Below, one piece after another: positions 1 to 11,436 of a stretch of 64,000 bases of DNA (position 1 is the stretch's first letter; each line of letters begins with the position of its first letter). Made by a program: the position numbers and the translations under genes. Source of the stretch: Armillaria gallica (Eukaryota; Basidiomycota; Agaricomycetes; Agaricales; Physalacriaceae); assembly GCA_037576215.1 (NCBI GenBank), contig JBANDB010000018.1, positions 1,736,001 to 1,800,000 on the forward strand, in the 5' to 3' direction. The notes beneath the pieces were generated by a model that saw only the letters and a program-made list of their open reading frames with translations, searched no databases and had not been told where the DNA came from.

Positions 1-1846
1 GGCTAGAAATGCAACAGTGTCGAAGACACTGATCACACTCACACCCAACACTACACACACAAACCCTCAAGTTCTTGGGGGGGATATTATGCGATAGAAG
101 CAGATTGAAGCAAAACAACTAAACTCTCAGAATATACAATACACGCGTATAGCAATAGCGTGCGTCACGTATCTAGATCTCTCTAAGTCCAAAGGCTTTT
201 ATAACAAGAGGGGCGACCAATGTCGCCGGGCCTCAAGGCAAGGTGTACTACAATACACAATATGTCGCCACACACCCACAAAACCCTCAATAAGTCGTGC
301 ACGTCACACACAGGTAACCACAACAACCTAAACACACTCTAAACACGACTCAAAGCTTGCGCTCTAAGCAGAAACCCTTCACAAAACGTCCACTCAAGCC
401 ACAGGATTTGAACCTACGCACTCAAGCTTCCAAAACCAATCGTAGACCCACAGGGTTTGAACCTATGCCAATCCAGAGACACAATAACCAACTAAACCCC
501 GTCCGACAAGCCAAAGGGTTTGAACCTCTGCCGCTTGCGGAAATGAGAACCCTCAAGCGTGCACTAATCAGACCACAGGGTTTGAACCTGTGCCGCCTGT
601 AGCGCCGCGCGTTAGAAGAAGGCCTCTGTACGAACACTAACCAGACCAAAGGGTTTGAACCTCTGCCGCCTGTAGTATCTCGCACACAAGAAACGCTGTC
701 CGACAAGCCAAAGGGTTTGAACCTCTGCCACTTGCGGAATGGTATACCCAACTAAGCACGTGCTAATCAGACCAAAGGGTTTGAACCTCTGCCGCCTGTA
801 ACACCGCGTGTCACAAGAAACCCTCAAAACTCAAGAGCGCGTCCGCAATGACACAATATCTCTTATTCTCAGGGTAGAGCGCAGTCAACCAGTCACTCAA
901 ACCATACACGAGTCCCTGCTAGGCAAGTCCCCTGCTAAGCAAGTCCCCCGCTAAGCTTTCTACGCCTCGTGCGCAACTCAATTCACTCGGTATGATATCA
1001 ATTCTAGGTTTATTCTCTCACTCGAAGTTACAAACTAATCCTGCTGCTAGGGTGTCAAGCTGGAGGCTTGCGCGCGACTACAACGGGGGTCCGAAACTTG
1101 TACACTACAAGTACACTGCGCTATTTATCTATTTTACATCCTACAAATTTGTACCACCAAATATAGTATTATTTAAGCTGCGGGGTACTTTTGCCTGCGT
1201 CCCACGCATGTTGCAATTATCACGCCATAGCTTGGCGCTGACTCAGGAGTCTGGCCCGGGGCCAGGTCCTGTCTCTGAGTGTCACGGCATCGGTTACCAA
1301 GGCTATGACACGCGGGTTGACATCAGTTGCCATATCCCTGGAGTTATAGCCTACCCTGCAACTCTTATTTCGCTTCCTAGTATTCTCACAGGGAATTCCA
1401 TTGTAGTGAGGGCAATGTGCTTCTTGTCTAGGCCTCGCGCATTTTGGCTGAAGCCCGGAACTTCGGATTTACTTGAGTTCTGACATCTCAAGGTCTAGAA
1501 CTCTAAGCTCTGGGCCTGCCATGCCTTGCGTGTCATAGATCACTGCTATGCGAAGTCTTAATTACCCTGCAAGCGTGTCCCGCGCTATTCTTAGCACGCG
1601 TATGCTTTGCCTTGTCAGAGCACTCAGTGTCAAGCACTGGGACTTCATACCTAGTACGGCCTTTCTAGTACCATTCTCAGGTTAAGCCATGCGCTCCACC
1701 CAGCTTTACTCTGGTAATATCATTACTGGCATTATAAACACTGCGCTCTGTTGCTTTCATCATTGCCTTCATGTCTGGGCATTATTGCCTGTACTCATTT
1801 GTACAATTCGCAAATTTACACGCGTGAATGCTTTTCAAGCGTGTCA
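1..1846 (+). repeat. LTR1 copy 1 (LTR lacking its first ~20 bases at the window edge)
   Basis: Copy of a ~1.64-1.87 kb LTR seen five times in this window. Comparison of copies places the element start at TGAAGAGACTCTGTGC (missing here) and the end at GTGTCA (1846). It contains the T-arm-like repeat array, a TATA-like TATAAA near 1734, and ends directly against a truncated Gypsy pol. No PBS follows the 3' end, so this is not obviously the 5' LTR of the downstream pol. Open reading frames inside it are translations of the short repeats and are not genes. Confidence 0.85.
385..800 (-). repeat. Array of seven T-arm/B-box-like hairpin repeats inside LTR1
   Basis: Seven direct repeats centred near 405, 460, 520, 580, 652, 716 and 780, with ~55-72 bp spacing. 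On the minus strand each reads as a six-base stem, a TTCAAAC loop and a complementary stem (for example CAGAGG ... CCTTTG or CACAGG ... CCTGTG). The core GTTCAAACC fits the Pol III B-box pattern GWTCRANNC. The sequence between hairpins is much less conserved. Confidence 0.8.
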
Positions 1847-1862
1847 ACGGGGCTGACACTGC

Positions 1863-4800
1863 GGATGAACAAATGTATCTATGAATCGGAGGTTCCTTGT
1901 GTTGTGGAAGCTATACATTCTCGGATTGATAACCTTGCCGAAATGGAGAAGCTGCTTGCACTGGACTCGAAGGTTAAGGCAAAGTTTGCCTGCCGTTTTC
2001 CTGCGGAACTGCCACACATCACAGAGCTTCCTACAGATGTTTATCACCGCATTCTTCTTCGACCACACAAGAAGATCTCAGTATCATGCCCATACTCATG
2101 CCCTCGTAAATATCGTGAAGCCTGGAAGACGCTCATTGAGCAACATCCCAAGGCTGGTCACATCCAACCTTCTTCGCCAGAGTACACTTCTCCCTCTTTC
2201 ATCATTCCAAAGGCAGACCCCACTGTGCTCCCCCATTGGGTTAACGACCTTCGTCTCATTAACACTGCCACTGTACCTGACAACTACCCAATGTCTCTTG
2301 TTTCAGATATCCTGGCTGACTGTGCCAAAGGACACTTCTGGGGCAAAATCGACATGACAAACTCGTTTTTCCAAACTCGGGTTCACCCAGACGATGTCAA
2401 GTACACTGCCACCCTGACTCCGTTTGGACTCTGGGAGTGGGTAGTAATGCTGATGGGATTGAGAAATTCACCTGCCACCCATCAACGCCATGTAACCCTT
2501 GCTCTGCAGCCACTTATTGGGAAGATCTGCCATGTGTATCTGGACAATATTATAATCTGGTCGCAAACTCTCGAGGAGCATGCAAGGAATGTTGAGACCA
2601 TTCTCGAAGCCTTGAAGAAAGTGAGTCTGCTTTGCTCCCTGAAGAAAACTTCTCTCTTTCTCACGGAAGTTGACTTTCTCGGTCATCACATATCGCGTCG
2701 AGGCATCGAACCAGACCCATCAAAGTGTGTAAAGATTATGAACTGGCCAGTTCCCCACTCTGCGAAGCATGTCTGGCAGTTCCTAGGTCTTGTTCGATAT
2801 ATTGCAGATTTCCTCCCCAAACTTGCAGAACATACTGCGGTTCTCACTCCCCTCACTCAAAAGCACTGCGACCGGTTGTTCCCTGGATGGGACGCTGCTC
2901 ACCAGGCTGCCTTTGAGGCTATCAAGAAGCTAGTTCTTGGTACCAACTGTTTGACAGTCATTGACCATGAAAACCCAGGAGACAACAAGATATTTGTCAC
3001 CTGCAATGCGAGTAAAGTACGCACAGGCGCCGTTCTCAGCTTTGGAAAGTCCTGGGAAACAGCAAGACCTGTTGCCTTTGACTTGGTGTCTCTGAAAGGC
3101 ACCCAGCTAAACTACCCAACGCATGAGCAAGAACTCCTTTCAATTATATGTGCTCTAAAGAGGTGGCGGGTGGATCTCCTCGGTTCACACATCCATATCT
3201 TCACAGACCACAAGACCCTACAGAATTTTGACACCCAGGCAGACCTCTCACACTGGATGGAGTTCCTCCAACAGTACGAGTATATGCTCCATTATGTCAA
3301 AGGTGAAGACAACACTGTGGCTGATTCGCTTTCCCGGATGCTGGTTGACGATGAACCTTCAGACTTCCCCTCTGATTTTGCCGCAATATTCTCAATTCAG
3401 ACGGACCCTGGTATTCTGAAGCAAATCAAGCTTGGATATCTGGTGGATCCATTCTGTAAGAAACTGCTTGAGGACTGCAAAGCTGGCTTTTCTCCTTTGA
3501 AGGCCACCATGATAAATGGACTCCTCTACCTAGGAACCCGATTGGTCATCCCAAGAACAGACGAAATCAGGGAACAACTGTTTGCACTTGCCCATGACTC
3601 TCTGGGTCACTTTGGCGGAGACAAGTCATACGGCGCTCTCAGAGACTCTTACTATTGGCCGAATATGAGAAAGGACCTCCAAGAATCATATGTCCCTTCC
3701 TGCTAGTCATGTCAATGAAACAAGTCATGTACCGCCAAGGTGCCTGGCCCCCTACATTCCCTTCCTGTGCCTGACACATGCTTTTCCTCTGTCACAATTG
3801 ACTTTGTCAGTCCCTTACCTGAAGAGAATGGTTTTAACGAGATTATCACCATGACAGACTGTCTAGGTGTGGATATCCAGATCATCCCCTGGAAAACGAA
3901 TGGTACTGCAGAGGAATTGGCTCAGATTTTCTTTGACAATTGGTACTGTGAGAATAGACTCCCAGACGATATTATCAGTGACCGAGACAAATTGTTCGTC
4001 TCATGCTTCTGGAGAGTGTTCACAAAGATTGCTGGGATCAAGCACAAGATGTCTACAGCCTGGCACCCCAAGACTGATGGAGCTTTGGAACGCTCTAACA
4101 AGACAGTCATACAAGCCCTTCACTTCTATGTTGACCAAAATCAGAAAGGGTGGTCGACCAAACTGCCTCTCGTCCGATTCACAATCATAAACACAATAAA
4201 CGCTTTGACAGGTTTCTCTCCTTTCCAACTCAAGTCGGGCCACTCTCCATGGTTAATACCCCCCCTTGTCAACCCTGTCTCAACAGATACTCCGTTTGAT
4301 ACAAAGTCATTCCTGCAGCATCTGGAGCTTGACATCCTTGAAGCCTCCGATGCGCTTGCAACTGCAAAGATTAACCAATCGCATTTCGCTAACCGAAAAC
4401 GATTGCCAGAGACGGTTTACAAGATCGGAGATAGAGTCATGCTCTCTACAGCCAACCGCCGGAAGGAGTACTGCCATAAAGGTGCAAAGTGTTGTGGAAA
4501 GTTCATGCCATGCTTTGATGGTCCGTTTACGGTGGTCAACGCAAACCCTTCCAAATCCTCCTACACACTCGATATCCCATCTTCCTCTATACATCCAACC
4601 TTCCATTCTTCCTTGTTGAAACCTTTTCTTCCGAATGACACCTCTCTCTTCCCATCACGGCAACCCGCTCACCCTGGGCCAATAGTCACTGCAAACGGTA
4701 CCGAAGAATTTCTCGTTGACAAGATTGTTGATGTGCGCAAATGGGGTCGCAGTTGGCGGTACCTTGTACGATACGTAGGCGAAGGCCCAGAGGGTGACTG

Positions 4801-4870
4801 CTGGCTGCCCGGCGCTGAGCTCGAGAACAACGAAGTGCTTGATTTTTGGCTAAAGGACAACCCATGCTAA
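1863..4870 (+). pseudogene. 5'-truncated chromovirus (Ty3/Gypsy) pol: RT-RNase H-integrase-chromodomain
   Basis: Encodes the C-terminal part of a basidiomycete chromodomain Gypsy polyprotein; gag and protease are absent. RT spans about 2060-2720: motif WVNDLR is present but the catalytic box reads YLDN (2540-2548) instead of YLDD. RNase H spans about 2960-3320: the first catalytic Asp is Asn (CNAS, 3002-3010). The zinc-binding region is broken by TAG (3704-3706) and TGA (3716-3718) in the same frame. The integrase core (about 3790-4250) keeps D, D and E (IDF, SDRD, ERSN). A C-terminal chromodomain lies at about 4707-4855 (EFLVDKIVD ... YLVRYVG ... CWLP). The loss of two catalytic Asp codons and two stops means it is dead. 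It starts directly after LTR1, which probably truncated it. Confidence 0.9.
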
Positions 4871-4876
4871 TTTTTT

Positions 4877-5075
4877 AGGGTAGGGGTGGGTGTAACCCTC
4901 CCCAGGATTACATACAACAAGTTATGTACCACTATTTGCATCCACGGCTATATGCTTCCATGGATCGGCAAGATCACTTCTTTACCTTGTACTTTAATGT
5001 CTTCTGTGCAATAGAGTCGTTTTCATTTCTATTGCACACCTTCCAGTGTTCCCGATACCTATCGGGTTCCATGCA
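4877..5075 (+). repeat. Polypurine tract and short candidate 3' LTR of the chromovirus
   Basis: A purine run (4877-4890, AGGGTAGGGGTGGG) just after the pol stop is followed by TGTAACCCTC, a common start for basidiomycete Gypsy LTRs. The candidate LTR ends at ...TTCCATGCA (5075), exactly where recognisable branching-enzyme coding sequence begins, giving ~185 bp. Target duplication cannot be tested because the 5' end is lost. Boundaries are inferred. Confidence 0.5.
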
Positions 5076-5885
5076 CCCTCCAATTATACGTGGATGAATA
5101 TCAGTTCAATCGATTTCGGTTTGACGGTGTGACTAGCATGATGTATACACATGATGGAATTGGAGCTGAGTTCTTGAGCGGGTACCATGAATATTTTGGT
5201 AACTCTGCTGATCTCAAAGCAACTGTCTATCTCGTGTTGGTATGTGCACTTAGGTGGTTCTCAACATGAGATTAACCGTTTCTAGGCAATGATGCCATGT
5301 GAAAATGAAACACTGTAGGATTTTGACATATTCTCTGGATATTCCGAAGTGCGTTCATAGATTTGCAAATGCGACTGAGCTGATTTTATATAGTGGCTCG
5401 AATTTCCCTGGGAGGGTAACAGCGACTGATTCCAGTATGCGCGTCGCTAGTGGAATGTGGTCAATGACCCTTTATTTCAGTAAAAGTACCTCAACAGCGC
5501 CATGACTCATGCAGATGAAAAGTCCGGCTGGCCTTCTGCTCAACCTGTAAGTGTTGCCAGTTCTGTGGTGCGAGATACTTTTGACGCCGCATATGCTAGA
5601 CTTATGTCTCACTGAAGCACGGGGTTGACAAAACGATTGTATACGAACATGCAGGTCCGCTTTTTGTATTAAACTTCCACCTGACACCGAGTTTGACGGA
5701 CTATCAAGTTGGGGTCGATGAAGCAGGGAAGTACAGCGTGGTTTTGTCCAGTAATGAAGGATGTTTCAGCAGCTCCGATAATGTCAACTCAGGTGGGTAA
5801 TACTGCTGGTGGGCTGATTAATCGGCTTCAGGTGTACTTTCTGACAACCTGCCTGGTTCTAGGAAGCAAAGTGATTGAAATTGTA
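5076..5885 (+). pseudogene. 1,4-alpha-glucan (glycogen) branching enzyme relic, C-terminal half in pieces
   Basis: Glycogen branching enzyme (GH13) forms alpha-1,6 branches in cytosolic glycogen. Visible pieces in order: the strand with the nucleophile Asp ([13 protein letters not shown], about 5108-5146), then [13 protein letters not shown]; an intron with GT-AG borders (5240-5285); a long gap with the rest of the catalytic barrel missing; EKSGWPSAQP near 5518-5547; a GT-AG intron; VSLKHGVDKTIVYEHAG (about 5605-5655); LTDYQVGVDEAGKYSVVLSS (about 5694-5753), the conserved C-terminal beta domain; and a degenerate QVYFLTTCLVL end near 5830-5870. The N-terminal half is absent because the retroelement end at 5075 abuts it. 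Frameshifts and internal deletion make it non-functional. The family match is strong; the fungal gene is usually called GLC3/GBE1. Confidence 0.85.
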
Positions 5886-6916
5886 CAATGACACAATTGA
5901 TAGCTTCGGGAGGGTTCCTCCATGTATATTGGTAGACATCTCTTCTATGTCACTCTCACAATAGAGCACAGATATGGATAGCACTGGGATGATGAACTTG
6001 ATATAATCATGTCGAGGTTGGGGATATTTTGCTCAGGCTAGCTTCCAGACTGCACTAAGCACCAGGATCTGATTGAAAATAGGCGCCATCCGATGGAAGG
6101 TCGTTCGGCAAAGTTTTGAGACTGATTGACCTGGTTTGTATGGAATACAAGACTGGTACGCTCCGGTTATATGTATAGCTGGTGTGTGTGTATATTTGTT
6201 CTTGCTATACATGGTAGTAGGACCTCAGACACATTGATTTTGCTATATTAATACATATATAGAAAGAATATCAGTTGTGACTAAGATGCATGCATCTGTG
6301 ACCATGCTTAAATATTAGCATTTATACTGCAGATCTTCATCTTTTCTCTTCTCTTCTCTTCTCAGTTGGCTTGATTTTATTCTATCTTTATGTTTTCCTA
6401 TTCCTCTGCATAGCTATATTGTGCTCATATATTTTAGACATTGTGCAGCTGATTTCTTCTGTGGAAATTGTAGGGATGTCCACTGTTACTGTTATGTATA
6501 CCAGAATGACATTTGCAATCATTATTATTTTCCAGTATTCCTCAAATTTGAACTTGCTTCAACTTCTTTGTCCTGATAGCAAAAGCCCATGACTAATATG
6601 TGCTTATGGCAATTAGACTTGCATAAAATATGTTTTCAATTCAATAACAGATCAAGTTGATAATAATATAATTTAACATTGGTCAGATAATAAGAGATAT
6701 AATGTGACAGGTCCATGATAAATAGCAATTAAAGCAAATAAACTGAACTGTGCCACCTCTAGATCTCATTGAAACAGCAAATAACATTGTGACTGTGACT
6801 ATAGTCACATGTAGATGAAGCTCTTTGTCACATCATGTGACCTGTCATGCATCAAGCCCGATGACTGCTTAGTCATATATATAAGTCATTGAGCTGGGCT
6901 TTTATTATTATAAAAT
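5886..6916. other. AT-rich non-coding stretch
   Basis: No gene or repeat boundary recognised. It holds a CTTTTCTCTTCTC pyrimidine run near 6341-6363 and several short palindromic GTGACTATAGTCAC-like words near 6790-6810. It may be decayed intergenic DNA between the branching-enzyme relic and the tandem repeat. Confidence 0.5.
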
Positions 6917-7357
6917 AAGCCTATGCCCCATGTCTTCGTCACGATTGCCGGACCCTCGTACCTCAGGTCCTGGCAACCTGACTGCGACACAGGGCTTCGG
7001 CTTGTTGGGGCCCACCCCAAACCCGGCTTATTACTATGATATGTTGTTGAATCACTGTTATTTGTTTGGAGCCCCTGCAATAGAGCAGAATGGTTTTTAT
7101 GAGTGCCATAAAGCTTTGTTCTGTTACTTCTGTAAGCCATGTAATGGATAGATAGTAGGAACTCCCATAATTTGTGTGATCATTGTTAATAGCTGTCACT
7201 ATTGACAGGAGAGAGGAAGAGCTATATATTCTGGTTCTTATGTCTCTGGCTTAGATATCTGACATGGTTGGCTGCTATGGTCATCATTTGAACTCTGGTC
7301 ATTTCTATAAGAGTTACATCTATTGACATTTATTGCTCATTGCTTAATACTCAGTTT

Positions 7358-7701
7358 TAGAGATCTGCACCATACCTGTATTTACAGAATTATGGGATAG
7401 TTCATACAGGTACTGTATGCAATTTCAGGATACAGAAAGAATACAGGTCTTGTATGGGTTTGCTCAATATAGGTAATTTTGTCTATTATTTACTGTGATC
7501 TGACAGATACTAATCTTATTTGTGTATCTAAAACAAATTTGGTCTAAAAGAATTTTGAAGTCACTTGGCATTGCCAGAAATACAGTTGACAGGTACAGTT
7601 ATGACCCATACCATTTATGATTTCAGCCCATACAGTGATGATACAGGTCAACCTATATATTTTATGGTTGTATCCATGTATGGATATGGTGTGGATCCCT
7701 A
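7358..7701 (+). mobile_element. hAT-like MITE, family 1, in tandem unit 1
   Basis: 344 bp with inverted ends TAGAGATCTGCACCATACC and (reverse) TAGGGATCCACACCATATCC. Flanks CTCAGTTT (7350-7357) and CTCGCTTT (7702-7709) fit a diverged 8-bp duplication. Unit 2 has the uninserted site CTCATGTT at 9378-9385. No coding capacity. Confidence 0.8.
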
Positions 7702-8024
7702 CTCGCTTTGTTGCTATAGCATGGATAAGTAGTTTCAGTTGAAGCTCAGTTAGGAGCCAGTCACACCAATGATTTTCTGTGGGGAGAGTAGAGGCTTGGT
7801 AAAGGCAGCAAATTTGAAACTCACCTGGCCTGCATCATGGTATGACAATGGCCATTTATGACATGGTAACTGGGTAAGCATGTTATAGCTGAATTGTTAA
7901 AGTCAAAGCCCTCTGGAGCACCTCACATGCTGTTATTCCATCTTCTTGCTTATCATTACAATGATCCCCTTCTTGGACATTATGACTATTAGTTCATTTC
8001 TATGTTTTAGTCATTACTTATGTT

Positions 8025-8346
8025 TAGGGACATGCATTGTACTGTTACAGATATGACTGTAGACCATATAAAAATTATTGGCCATGGTACAGTACAGTTG
8101 ATGTCATATCTATACCATTGTCCATATACAGATATCCAGTGCCAAAGAGTGAGTATTATATGCTTCTTTAGGTCATAGGTACTAACCTTTATGGCATAAG
8201 ATAGTCTTCTGTCCCTCTCTCAATGACAGTATTGAAACTGTATGAATATGGCCATATTTTAGGTCTTTAAAGTTGGTCACAGTATAGACCCATATCTGTT
8301 TACACCATACATAGCCACCATACTACAGGTATGATGCACATCTTTA
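8025..8346 (+). mobile_element. hAT-like MITE, family 2, in tandem unit 1
   Basis: 322 bp, ends TAGGGACATGCATTG and (reverse) TAAAGATGTGCATCAT, flanked by perfect 8-bp duplications CTTATGTT (8017-8024 and 8347-8354). Present at the same place in unit 2, so it predates the tandem duplication. Confidence 0.85.
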
Positions 8347-9701
8347 CTTATGTTTCCTTGCTTCCTCAGACTTTGAAGTAGTATATATATCTCATAATTT
8401 GTACTTGTTACCTCAGCTTGTTGCTTTACATGGACAGAGAAAGGCTGATCATAGCATGTATTCTTACATGCATGGTCTTCTTGCCATTTCTACCTGCTGG
8501 GGAAAGGCTTGAGCCTTGCCAAACCCTTGTAATAAGCAAATTATGGCATAGTCAGTACATCTATATGCATTATCTGTCCCTGAATGGTCTCCTGGCCCCT
8601 AATCCTACCTACTAATTTTTTATTTGATGTTAATTGTTCACTTATTGCTTGCTCAATGCTCATTGTTTGATACTCACTTTGGAGCCTACAGTGTCCTGTC
8701 AGCATGCATAGACTAATAGTCAGTGGATAGTCTCAGTTCAGTGAATACTGGATGCTGGACATGCCCCAATGATTTGCCATGTGGGGATGGACCACCGGTA
8801 AAGGTATGCAGCGGCAGCAGAACTCATAGAGAGGCAGAAAGTGGCAGCGACGGCAGTGCAACATAATTAAAACTCAGCCGGATTATGCTAGAGGATGGCA
8901 ATGGCCGGAAAATTCAAAGTCCGCTATATTTGTCATCATCAACCTGTATTAATATATAGACAAGCCTATGCCCCATGTCTTCGTCACGATTGCCAGACCC
9001 TTGTACCTCGGGTCCTGGCAACCTGACTGCGACATGGGACTTCGGCTTGTTGGGGCCCACCCCAAACCTGGCTTATTACTATGATATGTTGTTGAATCTC
9101 TGTTGTTTGTTTGGAGCCACTGCAATGGAGCAAAATAGTTTTTTTGAGTGCCATTGTAAGCCATGTAATGGATGGGTAGGGACTCCCATGATTTAGGTGA
9201 TCATTGTTAATAGCTGTCATTACTGGCAGAAGAGAAGGAGAGAGAGATATTCTGGTTCTTATGTCCCTGACTTAGATATCTGACATGGTGGGCTGCTTTG
9301 GTCATCATTTGAACTCTGACATTGACATTCAATGCTCATTGTCAACTTGTTGCTCAATTGTTGCTCATTGCCTGATACTCATGTTGTTGCTATAGTGTGG
9401 ATAAGTAGTCTCAGTTGAAGCTCAGTTAGGAGCCAGTCACACCAATGATGTGCTGTGGGAAAAGTAGAGGCTTGGTAGAGGCAGCAAAATTGAAACTTAC
9501 CTGGTGTGCACCCATGCTATGGCAATGGCTGTTTATGGCATGGTAACTGGATAAGCATGTTGTAGCTGAATTGTTAAAGTCAAAACCCTCTGGAGCACCT
9601 CACATGCTGTCATCCCATCTTCTTGCTTGTCATTTCGATGATCCCCTTCTTGGATTTTATGACTATTAGTTTGTTTCCATGTTTTAGTTATTACTTATGT
9701 T

Positions 9702-10035
9702 TAGGGATGTGCATTGCACCATTACAGATATGACCATAGACTGTATAAAAATTATTGGCCATGGTATAGTATAGTTGATGTCATATCTGTACCGTGTCCA
9801 TACCATTGTCTGTATACAGATATCTGGTGCCAAAGGGTGAGCATTATGCACTTCTTTTAGGTCATAGGTACTGACCTTTATGATATAAGATAGTCTTCTG
9901 TCCCTCCCTCAACGACTGTATTCAAACCGTATGAATACAGCCATATTTTAGGCCATTAGAGTTGGCCACAGAACAGACCCATATCTGTATACACCATACA
10001 TAACTACCATACTACAGGTACAGTACACATCCCTA
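9702..10035 (+). mobile_element. hAT-like MITE, family 2, in tandem unit 2
   Basis: 334 bp, ends TAGGGATGTGCATTGCACC and (reverse) TAGGGATGTGTACTGTACC, with perfect 8-bp duplications CTTATGTT at 9694-9701 and 10036-10043. This is the duplicate of the 8025-8346 element. Confidence 0.85.
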
Positions 10036-10047
10036 CTTATGTTCCCT

Positions 10048-10399
10048 TAGGGATCTGCACTGTACCTGTATTTATGAAATTATGGGACAGTTCATACAGG
10101 TACCGTAACTGTACCATAGAGATTTGGGATCTGGAAAAAATACGGGTGTAGTATAAGTTCACTCAATATAGGTATTTCAGCTTAAAATTTGCTATGATTT
10201 GACAGATACTGACCTTATTTGTGTATCCAGAGTGACTTTGGTCTGAAAACCATTGAAGTCACTTGGCATCGCCAGAAATACAGTTAACAGGTATGGTTAC
10301 AACCTGTACCATTGACTGTTTCAGCCCATATAGTGACAGTACAGGTTAACCCATCAATTTGATGGTCATATCCATATATGGATACGGTGTGGATCCCTA
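10048..10399 (+). mobile_element. hAT-like MITE, family 1, in tandem unit 2
   Basis: 352 bp, ends TAGGGATCTGCACTGTACC and (reverse) TAGGGATCCACACCGTATCC. Flanked by TGTTCCCT (10040-10047) and TATTCCCT (10400-10407), an 8-bp duplication with one mismatch. Unit 1 retains the empty site TGTTTCCT (8351-8358). Same family as 7358-7701. Confidence 0.85.
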
Positions 10400-11436
10400 T
10401 ATTCCCTTGCTTCCTCAGACTTTAAAGTAGTATATATACCTCGTATTTTGTACTCATCACCTCAGCTTGTTGCTCTACATGGACAGAAAAAGGCTGAGTT
10501 GAGTTGTTCTGTATTTCTTGTATTTATGCCTTACTTACATCTCATAGCATAGCACATATCCTTGTATAAATGGTCTCCTTGCCATTTCTAACTACTGGGA
10601 AAAGGCTTGAGCCTCATCAAAGCCTCATAATAAGCAAATTATGGTATAGTCAGTACATGTATATGTTTTACCTGTCCTTGGATGGTCTCCTGGCTCTCAA
10701 TCCTACCTGCTAATTTGTCATTTGATGTTTGATATTGCACAATGCTTTTTAAACTTGCTCAATACTCACTTTGCAGCCTACAGCATGCATAATTGGTAAA
10801 TGGCCTATATTCAGTGAGTACTGAGTACCATCCATGCCAATGATGTACCCTGGAGGGATTGTGGAGGCAGCACCACAGCAAAATTGAAGCTCATCACTGT
10901 AGAGAGGTGGCATGCAATGAAATTCAAACTCAGCCGGATAATGCCATGGTCTGGCAATGGCCGGAAAATTCAAAGTCAGCTTATTATGTCATCATCCACC
11001 TCTCTTCATATATAGATATAAACTAAAAATTATTATTCTTTTATTCCACATACATTTGGATAAATCATAAACTAACTTCCTTCCTTCCAGCACCCCCTTG
11101 GCCTGACCCAGACATCACTAAGAATTTTAGGCATGTCTAACACCTCCAACTCTAACCTAAGCAACTGACCACTCTTTCCACCATTCAAATGTTGATTATA
11201 AGCAACACAATCAATCTTTTTTTTCTTACCTTTATTGCTTCCATACATTGAGCTACAGTCACTACTGGGGCATGTCAGTGGGTATGCCTGAAAGATGGCA
11301 GGTAAACACTGGCATGTATTTATATAGATTTTTTTGAGCATAAAAACTGTACTATAAAAACCTGAAAAAATACTATCTGCTTCCTTTCTAATCTTTACCT
11401 TGGTGTTTTGGCACATGTTTTTGCTATGAATTATCT

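Larger units (their letters stand above)
6917..8961 (+). repeat. Tandem duplication, unit 1 (~2.05 kb)
   Basis: Starts AAGCCTATGCCCCATGTC and is repeated head-to-tail as unit 2 from 8962. Shared landmarks include the GGGGCCCACCCC segment near 7008, the AGCTCAGTTAGGAGCCAGTC word (about 7744 and 9420) and the segment ending in CATCATC near 8935/10990. Reading frames of ~70 codons in the first 250 bp occur in both units but differ mostly at amino-acid-changing sites, so they are not treated as genes. The unit carries MITEs at 7358-7701 and 8025-8346. Confidence 0.8.
8962..11017 (+). repeat. Tandem duplication, unit 2 (~2.06 kb)
   Basis: Head-to-tail copy of 6917-8961. It shares the older MITE (9702-10035) with unit 1, lacks the unit 1 MITE at 7358-7701 (empty site near 9378-9385), and has its own MITE at 10048-10399. 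Many differences between units are C/T or G/A changes at former CpG sites. Confidence 0.8.

Noticed and set aside
385..800. Regularly spaced short repeats resembling a CRISPR array
   Set aside because: Repeats are inside a eukaryotic LTR present in five copies, spacers are conserved between copies, and nothing resembling cas genes exists.
385..800. True tRNA genes (because of the B-box/T-arm motif)
   Set aside because: No A box, anticodon arm or acceptor stem could be fitted around any unit.
422..827. Open frames on both strands encoding repeated RFKPFGL / GFEPLPL-like peptides
   Set aside because: They are translations of the T-arm-like direct repeats and recur in every LTR1 copy in different frames.
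992..1483. 163-codon frame in LTR1 copy 1
   Set aside because: The corresponding stretch of copy 2 has stops and indels in that frame, so it is not conserved coding sequence.
1751..1862. Start of the chromovirus pol at the upstream ATG 1751
   Set aside because: These codons lie within LTR1; the in-frame fusion to pol is accidental.
6930..9220. A conserved small protein beginning MSSSRLPDP in both tandem units
   Set aside because: The frames differ largely by amino-acid-changing substitutions and the opposite strand is equally open; both follow from DNA duplication.
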